64,000 bases of DNA from CBDBBY01 sp965203795 (GTDB taxonomy: Bacteria; Pseudomonadota; Alphaproteobacteria; Rhodobacterales; Rhodobacteraceae): assembly GCA_965203795.1 (NCBI GenBank), contig OZ241915.1:124001-188000 (forward strand), given 5' to 3'. Numbering within the stretch: position 1 is the first letter of the stretch; every line of letters begins with the position of its first letter. The position numbers were made by a program, and so were the translations under genes. Below the pieces are notes generated by a model. The model ran no database searches. It saw only the letters and a program-made list of their open reading frames with translations, and was not told the DNA's origin. This document shows positions 15,581 to 25,757 of the stretch, piece by piece.

Positions 15581-17021
15581 AACCGGCGCGCCCAGGCACG
15601 AGCTTCTTCGGATCGCCGGCAGGCGGGTCGATGCGGACGACCGGATCGAAGTCCGGTATCCGTACACCGGCGAAACCGTCGCCACCGTCCCGGCGGGCGG
15701 GCCGGAGCACGCCGCCATGGCGTTCGAGGCCGCGGCGGGCTTCACGCCCAAGCTCGCGAGGAGCGAAAGGCAGCGCATCCTGTTCAGGGCCGCGGAAGAG
15801 CTTGCGAAGCGGCGCGATAAGCTCGCGGAGACGCTGACGCTCGAGCTGGGGATATCGAAGAAGGACTCACTCTACGAAGTCGGACGCGCATGCGACGTCT
15901 TCAATTTGGCGGGACAGCTCTGCATCCGCGACGATGGCGAGATCTTCTCCTGCGACGTCACGCCCGGCGGAAAGCGCCGGAAAATCTTCACCCTGCGGGA
16001 GCCCCTGCGGGCGATATCGGCGATCACGCCGTTCAATCATCCGCTCAACATGGTCGCGCACAAGATCGCGCCATCGATCGCCACCAACAACTGCCTCGTG
16101 TGCAAGCAGACCGAGCTGACGCCGCTGTCGGCGCTGGCTCTTGCGGACATTCTGTACGAATCCGGCCTTCCGCCGGAGATGTTTTCCGTGGTCACCGGCC
16201 GCCCGCAGGCGATCGGGCCCGAGATGGTCGCCAACCCGGCGATCGACCTGATCACGTTCACGGGCAGCGTTCCGGTCGGCAAGCTGATCGCGGAGACGGC
16301 CGGATACAAGCGCACCGTGCTCGAGCTCGGCGGCAACGATCCTCTGATCGTTTGCAACGATCTCGACGACGACGATTTGGCGCGGGCGGCGGCGCTCGCG
16401 GCTGCCGGGGGCACCAAAAACTCCGGGCAGCGGTGCACGGCGGTCAAGCGCATCCTCTGCCAGGAGAAGGTCGCCGACAGGTTCGTCCCCATGCTGCTCG
16501 CCGAAGCGAAGTCCATCGCCGTCGGCGATCCCGCCGACCCCGGAACGGACCTCGGCACGGTCGTGAGCGAAGAGGCGGCGGCGCTGTTCGAGGGGCGCGT
16601 CGACGACGCGGCGGACCGCGGGGCCGAGATACTCCACAATCCCGGACGCCATGGTGCTCAGCTGCCGCCGATCGTCGTCGACAGGGTCGATCCCGGGTGC
16701 GAGCTGGTCAGGGAGGAGACCTTCGGGCCGATCCTGCCGGTCGTGCGGGTGCCGGACGACGACTCGGAAGTGATCAGGGTCTCGAACTCGACGGCGTTCG
16801 GCCTGTCCTCGGGCGTCTGCACGAACGATTTCCGCCGCATGCAGGCCTACATTGCCGGCCTCGACGTGGGCACCGTCAACATCTGGGAGGTGCCCGGGTA
16901 CCGGATCGAGATGTCGCCGTTCGGCGGCATCAAGGACAGCGGCCTCGGGTACAAGGAGGGCGTCGTGGAGGCGATGCGGAGCTTCACCAACGTCAAGACG
17001 TATTCGCTGCCGTGGAGCTGA
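15573..17021 (+). CDS. phnY: Phosphonoacetaldehyde dehydrogenase
   Basis: 482 residues from the ATG at 15573 with GGGAGGG upstream; overlaps phnA by 8 bp. NAD-dependent ALDH-superfamily enzyme oxidising phosphonoacetaldehyde to phosphonoacetate. Signatures: 'ISAITPFNHPLNMVAHKIAP', 'ITFTGSVPVGKLIAETAGYK', general base Glu in 'VLELGGNDP' (near 251), catalytic Cys288 in 'NSGQRCTAVKRI', and 'EETFGPILPVVRV'. Assignment among ALDHs comes mainly from position between phnA and the pbfA-like gene. Confidence 0.92.
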   Translation: MDETGAPRHELLRIAGRRVDADDRIEVRYPYTGETVATVPAGGPEHAAMAFEAAAGFTPKLARSERQRILFRAAEELAKRRDKLAETLTLELGISKKDSLYEVGRACDVFNLAGQLCIRDDGEIFSCDVTPGGKRRKIFTLREPLRAISAITPFNHPLNMVAHKIAPSIATNNCLVCKQTELTPLSALALADILYESGLPPEMFSVVTGRPQAIGPEMVANPAIDLITFTGSVPVGKLIAETAGYKRTVLELGGNDPLIVCNDLDDDDLARAAALAAAGGTKNSGQRCTAVKRILCQEKVADRFVPMLLAEAKSIAVGDPADPGTDLGTVVSEEAAALFEGRVDDAADRGAEILHNPGRHGAQLPPIVVDRVDPGCELVREETFGPILPVVRVPDDDSEVIRVSNSTAFGLSSGVCTNDFRRMQAYIAGLDVGTVNIWEVPGYRIEMSPFGGIKDSGLGYKEGVVEAMRSFTNVKTYSLPWS

Positions 17022-17024
17022 GCA

Positions 17025-18416
17025 GTGCCGGAGCAGGAATCCGGAATGCGCGCCGCGGGTGAACGTCCCCGCGCGCACGCCGAGGGAGAGTCGAACAGAT
17101 CGGCGGGGCGCGCGGAATGGCGGGCGCGGAGCGGCGAACCTGAAGTCGAGGCGCTGCTGAGGCGCGACTCGGACGCGTTCCTGCATCAGAGCCTGTCGAC
17201 CCCTTGCGCCAGCACGATCGCCAAGGCCAGCGGAATCTGGATCGAGGACCACGCCGGCCGGCGCTTCATGGATTTCCACGGCAATTCCGTCCACCATGTC
17301 GGCTACGGCCATCCCAAGGTCGTCGAAGCGATCAAGAAGCAGCTTGACGAGCTGCCGTTCGCGCCAAGGCGGTTCACCTGCGAACCCGCCGTGCAGCTCG
17401 CCGAAAGGCTTGCGGACGCGGCCCCCGGCAGCCTGGGCAAGTGCTTGTTCACGACCGGCGGCTCGGACGCGATGGAGGTCGCGCTGCGCATTGCGCGCGC
17501 CGCGACAGGGCGTTTCAAGACTGTGTCGTTCTGGGGCTCGTTCCACGGCGCGGGGTTCGGCGCCTCCTCGATAGGCGGAGAGGAGACGTTCCGGTCGCAC
17601 ATCGCGGGCCCGCTGCTTCCGGGGGCGGAGCATGTTGCGCCGTTCGCCTGCTCGCGCTGCCCGTACGGCCACCCGGGACCCGAGACGTGCGGTTTGGCCT
17701 GCGCGGAGTCGGTTCGATACGTCCTCGAAGCCGAGGGCGATGTTGCGGCGGTGGTCGCGGAGCCGATGCGGGCCGTGCCGCACATCGCGCCGAAGGGATA
17801 CTGGAAGAAGGTGCGCGAGGCCTGCGACGAGGCCGGAGCGCTTCTGGTGTTCGACGAGATACCGACCGGCCTCGGGAAGACGGGCAGGCTCTTCGCCCAC
17901 GAGCACGAGGGAGTCGTTCCCGACATCCTGGTCTTGGGCAAGGCGCTCGGCGGGGGCGTGCTGCCCATCGCCGCGGTCGTGGCCCGGCGCGATCTGGACG
18001 TATGCGCGGATTTCGCGATCGGCCATTACACCCACGAGAAGAATCCCGTGACCGCCGGCGCGGCGCTGGCCACGCTTCAGATCATCGACGAGGAGGGCCT
18101 TGTTGAAAGGGCCGACGAGCTCGGCAGGCGGGCGCTTGAGCGCCTGCGGGAATTCAGCCGCGCCCATCCGGCGGTCCGCGACGTGCGCGGCAGAGGGCTG
18201 CTGTTCGGGGTGGAGGTCGATCCTGGCGGCGGCAAGGACGCGGCGCGCAGGATGGCGGAGCGCGTCCACTACGACTGCCTTGACGCCGGGCTGAGCTTCA
18301 AAGTGTCCCAAGGCAGCGTGCTGACGCTCTCGCCGCCTCTGACCATAACCGATTCCGAGCTGGACCGGGCGCTGGCGATCGTTGAATCCGCGATAGGCGG
18401 CGCGTCGGCCGGATGA
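17025..18416 (+). CDS. pbfA: Class III PLP enzyme, probable (R)-1-hydroxy-2-aminoethylphosphonate ammonia-lyase
   Basis: 463 residues from a GTG start with GGAG 8 bp upstream. Fold resembles class III aminotransferases: 'WIEDHAGRRFMDFHGNSVHH', 'LFTTGGSDAMEVALRIARA', 'LLVFDEIPTGLGKTG' and PLP-binding Lys306 in 'VLGKALGGGVLPIA'. Proteins of this type next to phnW/phnY/phnA are known as PbfA, a lyase that removes ammonia from the hydroxylated aminoethylphosphonate and yields phosphonoacetaldehyde, feeding the same pathway. The first 45 residues are Arg/Glu-rich and poorly conserved, so the start could be later. The cysteine-rich insert 'CSRCPYGHPGPETCGLAC' (around 208-225) is typical of this subgroup. 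A plain transaminase is the alternative. Confidence 0.8.
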   Translation: MPEQESGMRAAGERPRAHAEGESNRSAGRAEWRARSGEPEVEALLRRDSDAFLHQSLSTPCASTIAKASGIWIEDHAGRRFMDFHGNSVHHVGYGHPKVVEAIKKQLDELPFAPRRFTCEPAVQLAERLADAAPGSLGKCLFTTGGSDAMEVALRIARAATGRFKTVSFWGSFHGAGFGASSIGGEETFRSHIAGPLLPGAEHVAPFACSRCPYGHPGPETCGLACAESVRYVLEAEGDVAAVVAEPMRAVPHIAPKGYWKKVREACDEAGALLVFDEIPTGLGKTGRLFAHEHEGVVPDILVLGKALGGGVLPIAAVVARRDLDVCADFAIGHYTHEKNPVTAGAALATLQIIDEEGLVERADELGRRALERLREFSRAHPAVRDVRGRGLLFGVEVDPGGGKDAARRMAERVHYDCLDAGLSFKVSQGSVLTLSPPLTITDSELDRALAIVESAIGGASAG

Positions 18417-19261
18417 GCGCCGCCGCGGTGTCGCTGGTGCTCGGCGCCGCGCTGCTTCACGCGCTTTGGAACGCCGCGATGAAGGCGTCGTCCGACAGGA
18501 TGACGACGCTCGCCATGATCTCGGTCGGCCACATCCTTTGCGGCGCCGTGCTGGCGCTGCTGGTGCCGCTGCCTTCGCCGGAATCGTGGCCCTACCTCGC
18601 GGTGTCGACCGCCGTCCACGCGGCCTACTACCTGTTCCTGGTTCTCGCCTACCGGGTCGGCGACCTGTCGCTGGTCTATCCGGTGGCGCGGGGAATTTCC
18701 CCGGTGGTGGTCGCCGCTGTCGCCACGACCGCTGCCGGGGAGGTGCTGCCGCTGGCCGCCTGGTTCGGAATCGCGGCGATCTCGCTGGCGATTCTGCTGG
18801 TCGCGGCGCCGGCGGTGCGCGGGGAATCGCGCGGACCCGCGCTGGCGCTCGCCGTCGGCACCGGGTTCTGCATTGCGGGATACTCCCTCATCGACGGCCT
18901 CGGCGTGAGGCTCGCGGGAGCGCCGGCCAGCTACATCGCCTGGCTGTTTCTTCTGGAGGTCTTCATTGCGGTCCCGCTGCTGCTGAGGAAGCCCGCGGCG
19001 GCGAAGCGGCGCGCGGTATTGGCGACCGGCCTGGCGGGCGGCTTGGTTTCGGGCGGGGCGTACGCGATCGTGCTGTTCGTGAAGTCCTTTGCGCCGCTGG
19101 GCTTGGTCACCGCGCTGCGGGAGGTGTCGGTGGTGATTGCGGCCTTGATCGGCGTGACCGTGTTCAGGGAGCGCCCCCTGGCGGGAAGGATCGCCGCGTC
19201 GGCGGCCGTCGCGGCGGGAATCTGGCTGATAGCGACTTCCGCGGCCGCGAACCAATGGTGA
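18413..19261 (+). CDS. DMT superfamily (EamA) transporter
   Basis: 282 residues, about ten hydrophobic helices, two EamA-like halves ('LLHALWNAAMKASSDRMTT' in the first, 'SFAPLGLVTALREVSVVIAAL' and 'VFRERPLAGRIAAS' in the second). Drug/metabolite transporters usually export small amines, amino acids or related solutes across the inner membrane. Its ATG overlaps the pbfA stop (ATGA), so it is translated with the phosphonate genes and may export a by-product (for example alanine) or take part in uptake; the substrate is not visible in sequence. Confidence 0.85.
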   Translation: MSAAAVSLVLGAALLHALWNAAMKASSDRMTTLAMISVGHILCGAVLALLVPLPSPESWPYLAVSTAVHAAYYLFLVLAYRVGDLSLVYPVARGISPVVVAAVATTAAGEVLPLAAWFGIAAISLAILLVAAPAVRGESRGPALALAVGTGFCIAGYSLIDGLGVRLAGAPASYIAWLFLLEVFIAVPLLLRKPAAAKRRAVLATGLAGGLVSGGAYAIVLFVKSFAPLGLVTALREVSVVIAALIGVTVFRERPLAGRIAASAAVAAGIWLIATSAAANQW

Positions 19262-19336
19262 TTCCCGTTCCCGCCGACGCCGGGACATTCGGGATTGCTG
19301 CCGATTGCCAAGTTTTTGCTGCCGTTTCGAACGCAA

Positions 19337-19364
19337 TTGACCTGTTGGGTGGATTCGGTATTTC
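19337..19364 (+). promoter_or_regulatory. Candidate promoter for the ABC importer operon
   Basis: TTGACC (19337-19342), 16-bp spacer, TATTTC (19359-19364), in the 180-bp gap before the substrate-binding protein gene; leader of about 70 nt. Confidence 0.4.
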
Positions 19365-19441
19365 TAGGGCCTGAGGAGAGCGCGTCCGGCGATGGCCGAA
19401 AGTTCGTGCAACCGCGGACGCTGCGCACAACAGAGGATTCA

Positions 19442-21487
19442 ATGATGAAGAGAACTTTGCTTACAGCAGGGGCGGTTGCGCTTGCGGCGGGCACCGCGTC
19501 GGCGAACTGCCCGGAAGCCACCGTGGCGGACATGATGGGAGTCGCGGGGGGCGAGTTCCCGCAGCAGTACGAGCTTGCGGAATTCGAGGCGCTGGCCGGC
19601 TGCGCGATGACCTTCCAGGAGAACCCGGACATCGCCGACCTGAACGCTCGGATCCGGGGCAATCCGGAACTGCCGCCGCTGGCCGAAAGGCTGCCCGAGG
19701 AGCCGCTCGTGTACGCCCCGTACGAGGCCATCGGCACGTACGGCGGAACGCTCGACGTGCTGTCCAACGCGACGGAAGCCGGCACGTCCGACTTCCTTTC
19801 GGTGCGCCATGTGAACCTGGTTCGCTATTCCGACGACCTGCAGACCATCGTGCCGAACATCGCGAAGGGCTGGGACTGGAACGACGACTTCACCCAGCTG
19901 ACCTTCCATCTGCGGAAGGGCCACAAGTGGTCGGACGGGCATCCGTTCACCGCCGAGGATGTCAAATTCTGGTACGACAACCTTTCGCTCGACTCGAAGG
20001 TCATCGAGAAGCCGAAGGACTACGTGCTCGTCGCGGGAGAGCGCATGGAAGTCGAGATCATCGATCCGCAGACCGTCCGGTTCCATCTCCCGGCGCCCAA
20101 GCCCGGCCTGATCGCCCATTTCGCGACGTCGTTCGCCCAGGGCTTCCAGCCGAAGCACTTCCTCGGGCAGTTCCATCCGGACCTGAACCCCGATGCCGAC
20201 AAGCTGGCGCAGGACGCCGGCTTCGAGGACGGGCTTGCGGTGATCGCGGCGTATTTCGGCAATTCGGACTGGACCGACACGCCGTCGCCGCTGCTCAACA
20301 GCCCCGACAGGGTGGCGAACCTGCCCGCCGACGTGATCCCGACGCTCGAGTCGCACATCTACACGAAGGACACGGCGGAGGGGCGGCACCTGGTGGCGAA
20401 CCCGTATTTCCACATCGTGGACACCGCGGGGAACCAGCTGCCCTACATCAGCGAGCAGGACGAGGTCTACATCAACGACAACGAGGTCCGGATCCTCAAG
20501 CTGGTGAACGCCGAAGTCGACTACAAGTCGCAGTCTCTGCAGCTTCCGTCCGCTCCGATCCTTCTGGAGAACCAGGAGAACGGCGGCTACACCATTGACT
20601 TGAGGCCGGAAGTCACTCTGCCCGTGATGTCGTTCAACGTGACGTCGGAGGATCCGGAGAAGCGGAAGGTCTTCGGCGACCTCCGGTTCCGCCAGGCGAT
20701 GTCGCTTGCGATGGACAGGGAGGAGATAAGCGAGATCGCCCTGTTCGGCCTCGGCGCGCCGCGGCAGTACGTCGGCTTCTCGCCGCTTCCGGACATCGTG
20801 GACCAGTCGTGGCTCACCCACTACACCGAGTACGATCCGGACAGGGCCAACGCGCTCCTCGACGAGGTCGGCATGGTGGACGCCGACGGCGACGGCTTCA
20901 GGGATCTTCCCAACGGGGACAGGATCACCTTGAACCTCCAGTTCTCGACGCAGGGCATCGCCGGCCAGGTCGTGGAGCTCGTCGGCCAGTACTGGTCGGA
21001 AGTCGGCGTCCAGACGACGGTGAAGGAGGTCACTCCCGACGAGTACCGCTCCGCGCAGTCGGCGAACACGCTGGACATCATGATGTGGCGCAAGAGCCAG
21101 CCGCTCGCGATCGTCCTCGGCAACAACGAGCTTTGGGTGCCGCCGTTCGAGAACTACTTCGGCGTGCGGACCGGAATGCTTTGGGCCGAGTGGGTCGACT
21201 CGGGAGGCAGCGCGGGCGTCGAGCCGCCGGACTACGTCAAGCAGCTCATCGAGGACATCAACGCCCTGCAGTCCGCCGCCTCCGGATCGGACGAGTTCGT
21301 GATGCTGGCGAACCGGCTGGTCGAGAACATGACGAGCAACCTCCTGTTCATCGGAATCGTCCAAGGGCCGAGCCCGATCTACCGCCGCAATGCGCTGAGG
21401 AACTTCACCGAGTTCCAGACGCATTCCTACGAGTACTACCGGACGTACCCGTACCGCGCGACGCAGTGGTTCCTGGACGACGAGTAG
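19442..21487 (+). CDS. Peptide/opine-type ABC transporter substrate-binding protein (SBP_bac_5)
   Basis: 681 residues, beginning MMKRTLLTAG with a Sec signal peptide cut near 'ASANC'. The mature protein has the family 5 layout: 'AKGWDWNDDFTQLTFHLRKG' and 'HKWSDGHPFTAEDVKFWYDN' (the family signature), then 'DLRFRQAMSLAMDREEIS' in the second lobe. It is longer than DppA/OppA (about 520-540), as in the OppA-like subgroup found in alphaproteobacteria. Captures its ligand in the periplasm for the permeases and ATPases encoded next. Ligand unknown; placement between phosphonate genes and a PMH-like hydrolase suggests a phosphonate-containing oligomer or ester, which is inference. Confidence 0.88.
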   Translation: MMKRTLLTAGAVALAAGTASANCPEATVADMMGVAGGEFPQQYELAEFEALAGCAMTFQENPDIADLNARIRGNPELPPLAERLPEEPLVYAPYEAIGTYGGTLDVLSNATEAGTSDFLSVRHVNLVRYSDDLQTIVPNIAKGWDWNDDFTQLTFHLRKGHKWSDGHPFTAEDVKFWYDNLSLDSKVIEKPKDYVLVAGERMEVEIIDPQTVRFHLPAPKPGLIAHFATSFAQGFQPKHFLGQFHPDLNPDADKLAQDAGFEDGLAVIAAYFGNSDWTDTPSPLLNSPDRVANLPADVIPTLESHIYTKDTAEGRHLVANPYFHIVDTAGNQLPYISEQDEVYINDNEVRILKLVNAEVDYKSQSLQLPSAPILLENQENGGYTIDLRPEVTLPVMSFNVTSEDPEKRKVFGDLRFRQAMSLAMDREEISEIALFGLGAPRQYVGFSPLPDIVDQSWLTHYTEYDPDRANALLDEVGMVDADGDGFRDLPNGDRITLNLQFSTQGIAGQVVELVGQYWSEVGVQTTVKEVTPDEYRSAQSANTLDIMMWRKSQPLAIVLGNNELWVPPFENYFGVRTGMLWAEWVDSGGSAGVEPPDYVKQLIEDINALQSAASGSDEFVMLANRLVENMTSNLLFIGIVQGPSPIYRRNALRNFTEFQTHSYEYYRTYPYRATQWFLDDE

Positions 21488-21498
21488 ACTGAAAAGGA

Positions 21499-21526
21499 GG
21501 AGCGGCCGCCGGGAGGCGGCCGCTCC
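21499..21526 (+). promoter_or_regulatory. Stable intercistronic hairpin after the binding-protein gene
   Basis: Perfect 12-bp GC-only stem apart from one A-T pair, GGAGCGGCCGCC / GGCGGCCGCTCC, with a GGGA tetraloop, starting 11 bp after the stop. No T-tract follows. Hairpins placed between binding-protein and permease genes usually protect the 5' message and raise binding-protein output. Confidence 0.7.
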
Positions 21527-21573
21527 GCCGTCCCGGCGACCGATCGACAGCTGCTACCGGAAGGGCTGAGGGG

Positions 21574-22578
21574 ATGCTTCAGTTCGCTCGGTTCGCGGCG
21601 GTCCGCGCGGTCATGGCCGCGGCCACGCTCGTGCTGGTGTCGTTCATCGTCTTCTCCCTCATGGAGCTGGTTCCGGGCGACTGCGCGGAACGGTACCTCG
21701 CCTTCAAGAACACCCAGGGCCAGCAGATCACGGTCCAGGACATCGACGCCGAGCGCGCAAGGCTGGGATTGGACCGGCCGTTCGCGGTCCGCTGGGCGAG
21801 CTGGCTCGGCAACGCGTTCCGGGGGGAATTCGGCGACAGCTGCATCCTCCGGGTGAACATCAACCACCTTCTCGGGCAGAAGTTCTGGATATCGCTCGGC
21901 ATCTGCCTGACCTCGCTGGTGCTCGCGTACCTGATCGCCATACCGGTCGGGATCATTTCCGTGACGGCGAACAGCCCGACCCTGAACAACTCGCTCAGGC
22001 TCGTCAGCTATCTCGGGCTCGCGCTGCCGAACTTCCTGCTCGCGCTGCTCATCATGCTGTTCTCGACGATCTATTTCGGGGACAGCCTCACCGGGCTGTT
22101 CTCCAGCGAGTTCCGGGACGCCCCGTGGTCGTACGCGCGGGTGGTCGATTTCCTGAGCCACGCGTGGCTGCCCGTGTTCATCCTGGGCTGGTCGGCGACC
22201 GCGTTCGCGATCCAGACCGTCCGGGCGCTGATTTCCGACGAGATCGGCAAGCTATACGTCACTGCGGCCGCCGCCAGGGGGGTCGCGGGCCGCAGGCTGC
22301 TGCTCCGCTATCCCGCGAGGCACGCCCTGGGCCCGATCATCAATTCGCTCGGGTTCGATCTGAACAGGATATTCAACGAGCTTCCGATCGTCGCGCTCAT
22401 CATGACCCTGACCGAGGCGGGAGCGCTCCTGATCGAGGCTCTCGCGCGCTCGAACGACCAGCAGCTGGCGGGGGCGATCATATTCCTTCTGACGGCGAGC
22501 ATCGTCGGGCTGAACTTCATCACCGACATGCTTCTGGCCCTGACCGATCCCAGGGTCAGGAAGAGCATAGTGGGATAG
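21574..22578 (+). CDS. ABC transporter permease, DppB/OppB type
   Basis: 334 residues with six predicted helices, the first at 'AVMAAATLVLVSFIVFSLME'. The 'LVPGDCAERY' segment follows the first helix as in DppB proteins, though the usual PGDP is PGDC. The inner-membrane EAA-type coupling loop reads 'YVTAAAARGVAGRRLLLRY' near residue 230, where the ATPase docks. One half of the membrane channel; pairs with the next gene. Starts 86 bp after the binding-protein gene, beyond the hairpin. Confidence 0.88.
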   Translation: MLQFARFAAVRAVMAAATLVLVSFIVFSLMELVPGDCAERYLAFKNTQGQQITVQDIDAERARLGLDRPFAVRWASWLGNAFRGEFGDSCILRVNINHLLGQKFWISLGICLTSLVLAYLIAIPVGIISVTANSPTLNNSLRLVSYLGLALPNFLLALLIMLFSTIYFGDSLTGLFSSEFRDAPWSYARVVDFLSHAWLPVFILGWSATAFAIQTVRALISDEIGKLYVTAAAARGVAGRRLLLRYPARHALGPIINSLGFDLNRIFNELPIVALIMTLTEAGALLIEALARSNDQQLAGAIIFLLTASIVGLNFITDMLLALTDPRVRKSIVG

Positions 22579-22582
22579 GCGC

Positions 22583-23748
22583 ATGGCAGAGGCCGCAATC
22601 ACAACCGACGCCGCCGGCACGGATCCGAACGTCGACCAGAAGCTGAAGGAGGCGTATTTCACCGCTTCCCAGGGGCAGCTGGTCTGGGCGAGATTCAGGA
22701 GGATCAAGTCCGCCCGCTACGCGGGCTACATCCTCATCTTCCTGATCATCTGCGGGCTGCTCGCGCCGTTCCTCTCGCCCTACAACCCGACGATCGCCGG
22801 GCGGGACAAGGACTATCTGAACGGCGCCCCGCAGATTCCCAAGTTCTGCGACGAGAACGGGTGCTCGCTCCGCCCGTTCATCTACACCTACGAGCGGACC
22901 CGCTCCATCGAGACCAACTTCCGCTGGGTGACCGAGGCGAACCGGGACAAGCGCCGCTACGTCGTCTTCTTCCCGAAAGGCTCCGAGTACACGTTCTTCC
23001 GGATACCGTTCCTGAGCTTCGAGCGCCGCCTGTTCGGCGTGGACTCGGGCATGATCCACATTTTCGGCACCGACGCCGGCGGAAAGGACATCTTCTCGCG
23101 GACCCTGCACGCGATCAACACGTCGCTCGCCGTGGGCACGATCGGCGTGCTCATCGCGTTCGTGCTGGCCCTGATCATCGGCGGCGTGTCGGGCTACTAC
23201 GGCGGCTTCATAGATTCCTCGCTGCAGATGTTCACGGACGCCGTGCGGACCGTGCCCGCGATCCCTCTGTTCATGGCGCTCGCCGCCTTCGTGCCCGACG
23301 AATGGAGTTCGGAGACCAGATTCTTCTTCATATCCATCATTCTGGGCTTCATCGGCTGGCCGACGCTTGCGCGGCGGGTGCGCACGCACCTGCTCACGGA
23401 GCGGAACCAGGAGTACGTCCTCGCGGCCCGGCTTTGCGGCGCCTCCGCCGGCCACATCATCCGTCGGCATCTCCTTCCGAGCTTCACCAGCTACATCATC
23501 GTCGATCTTGTGATCTCGTTCCCCTACATGGTGCTTTCCGAGACCGCGCTGAGCTTCATCGGGCTGGGCCTGAAGGATCCGGTCAATTCCCTCGGCGTCA
23601 TGCTGCAGAACGTGACGAACGCCGACGTCCTTCTCAACTACCAGTGGTATTTCATCCCGGTCATCTTCTTCATCACGCTGGTCCTGGCGTTCGTGTTCGT
23701 CGGCGACGGCCTTCGGGACGCGGCCGACCCGTACGCGGACGTGAAGCG

Positions 23749-23752
<4 letters not shown>
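22583..23752 (+). CDS. ABC transporter permease, DppC/OppC type, with long N-terminal insertion
   Basis: 389 residues, about 90 longer than typical DppC. The extra sequence lies between helix 1 ('AGYILIFLIICGLLAPFLSP') and the core, roughly residues 65-150, and would face the periplasm. This arrangement is known in the YejE/OppC-like subgroup, which fits the large binding protein. The core has 'GTDAGGKDIFSRTLHAINTS' and the EAA loop 'EYVLAARLCGASAGHIIRRH'. Starts 4 bp after the preceding stop and overlaps the next gene by ATGA. Confidence 0.88.
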
Positions 23753-24746
<994 letters not shown>

Positions 24747-24750
<4 letters not shown>

Positions 24751-25754
24751 GCGGCAAGCCCGTAATCTCCGCCCGGGACCTGGCGGTCCGGTTCCCGCTG
24801 GGCGGCGGGCTTCTGCGGCCGAAGTCGTTCGTCCACGCGGTGGAGGGCGTGAACCTCGACATCGAGAAGGGGCAGTTCTTCGGCCTGGTCGGCGAGTCCG
24901 GATCCGGCAAGACGACGCTCGGAAGGGCGCTGCTGATGGCGGCGCCCATCGTTGAGGGCGAAGTCCGCTATTCCGACGGGGAGGTCGACTACAACCTCGG
25001 CTCGCTCGGCAAGCAGGAGCTGAAGGACTACCGCTCGCGGGCGCAGCTGATCTTCCAGGACCCGTATGCGGCGCTGAGCCCGAGGATGACCGTCCGCGAC
25101 ATCATCGCCGAGCCCTTGGAGGTGATGGGCCTCACCTCGAGCAGGGAGGAGACCGACGAGCGCGTCCGCGAAATCGCCGCGAAATGCCGTCTGAACCTTG
25201 AGCACCTGCGGCGGTTCCCGCACGCGTTTTCCGGCGGGCAGCGCCAGCGGATTTCGATCGCGCGGGCGCTGGTCTCCAAGCCGCGCTTCGTCGTCGCCGA
25301 CGAGAGCGTCGCGGCGCTCGACGTTTCGATCCAGGCCGACGTCCTGAACCTGCTGAAGTCGATCCAGGAGGAGCTCGGCCTCACCTTCCTGTTCATCAGC
25401 CACGATTTGAGCGTCGTCGCGCACATCTGCGACCATGTCGCGCTCATGTATTTCGGGAGGCTCGTGGAAACCGCGCGCACCCGCGATCTGTTCTCCGAGC
25501 CGAAGCACCCCTACACCAAGGCGCTGCTTTCGGCCATTCCGTCGCTGGACCCCGACGAGCGCGGGCGCGCGCAGAAGCTCGAAGGCGAAATCCCGTCGCA
25601 GACCAACCCGCCGCCCGGATGCAAGTTCCAGACGCGGTGCCCGTTCGCCACCGACATCTGCCGGAAGGAGGAGCCGTCGCTCGACGCGGCCGGGCCCGAG
25701 CACAACGTCGCGTGCCACCATTGGGAGGAAATCGGCGCGAAGGCGGCCGCCTGA
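24747..25754 (+). CDS. ABC transporter ATP-binding protein, DppF/OppF type
   Basis: 335 residues. Walker A GESGSGKT at 49-56, Q-loop 'LIFQDPYAALSPRM', signature 'FSGGQRQRISIARALV', Walker B 'FVVADESVAALDVS' (DES in place of the more common DEP), H-loop 'FISHDLSVV', and the C-terminal 'HPYTKALLSAIP' / 'GCKFQTRCP' module. Last gene of the five-gene importer operon; it ends 3 bp from the converging hydrolase gene. Confidence 0.92.
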
Positions 25755-25757
25755 AGG

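Noticed and set aside
13103..15778. Very long minus-strand open frame (891 codons) opposite phnW and phnA.
   Set aside because: Composition is Arg/Gly/His-rich with no motifs, and it lies entirely opposite two clear enzymes with conserved residues. It is a codon-position shadow in GC-rich DNA.
15867..18311. Minus-strand open frame of 814 codons opposite phnY and pbfA.
   Set aside because: Same reason: no family resemblance, Arg-rich, antisense to well-supported genes.
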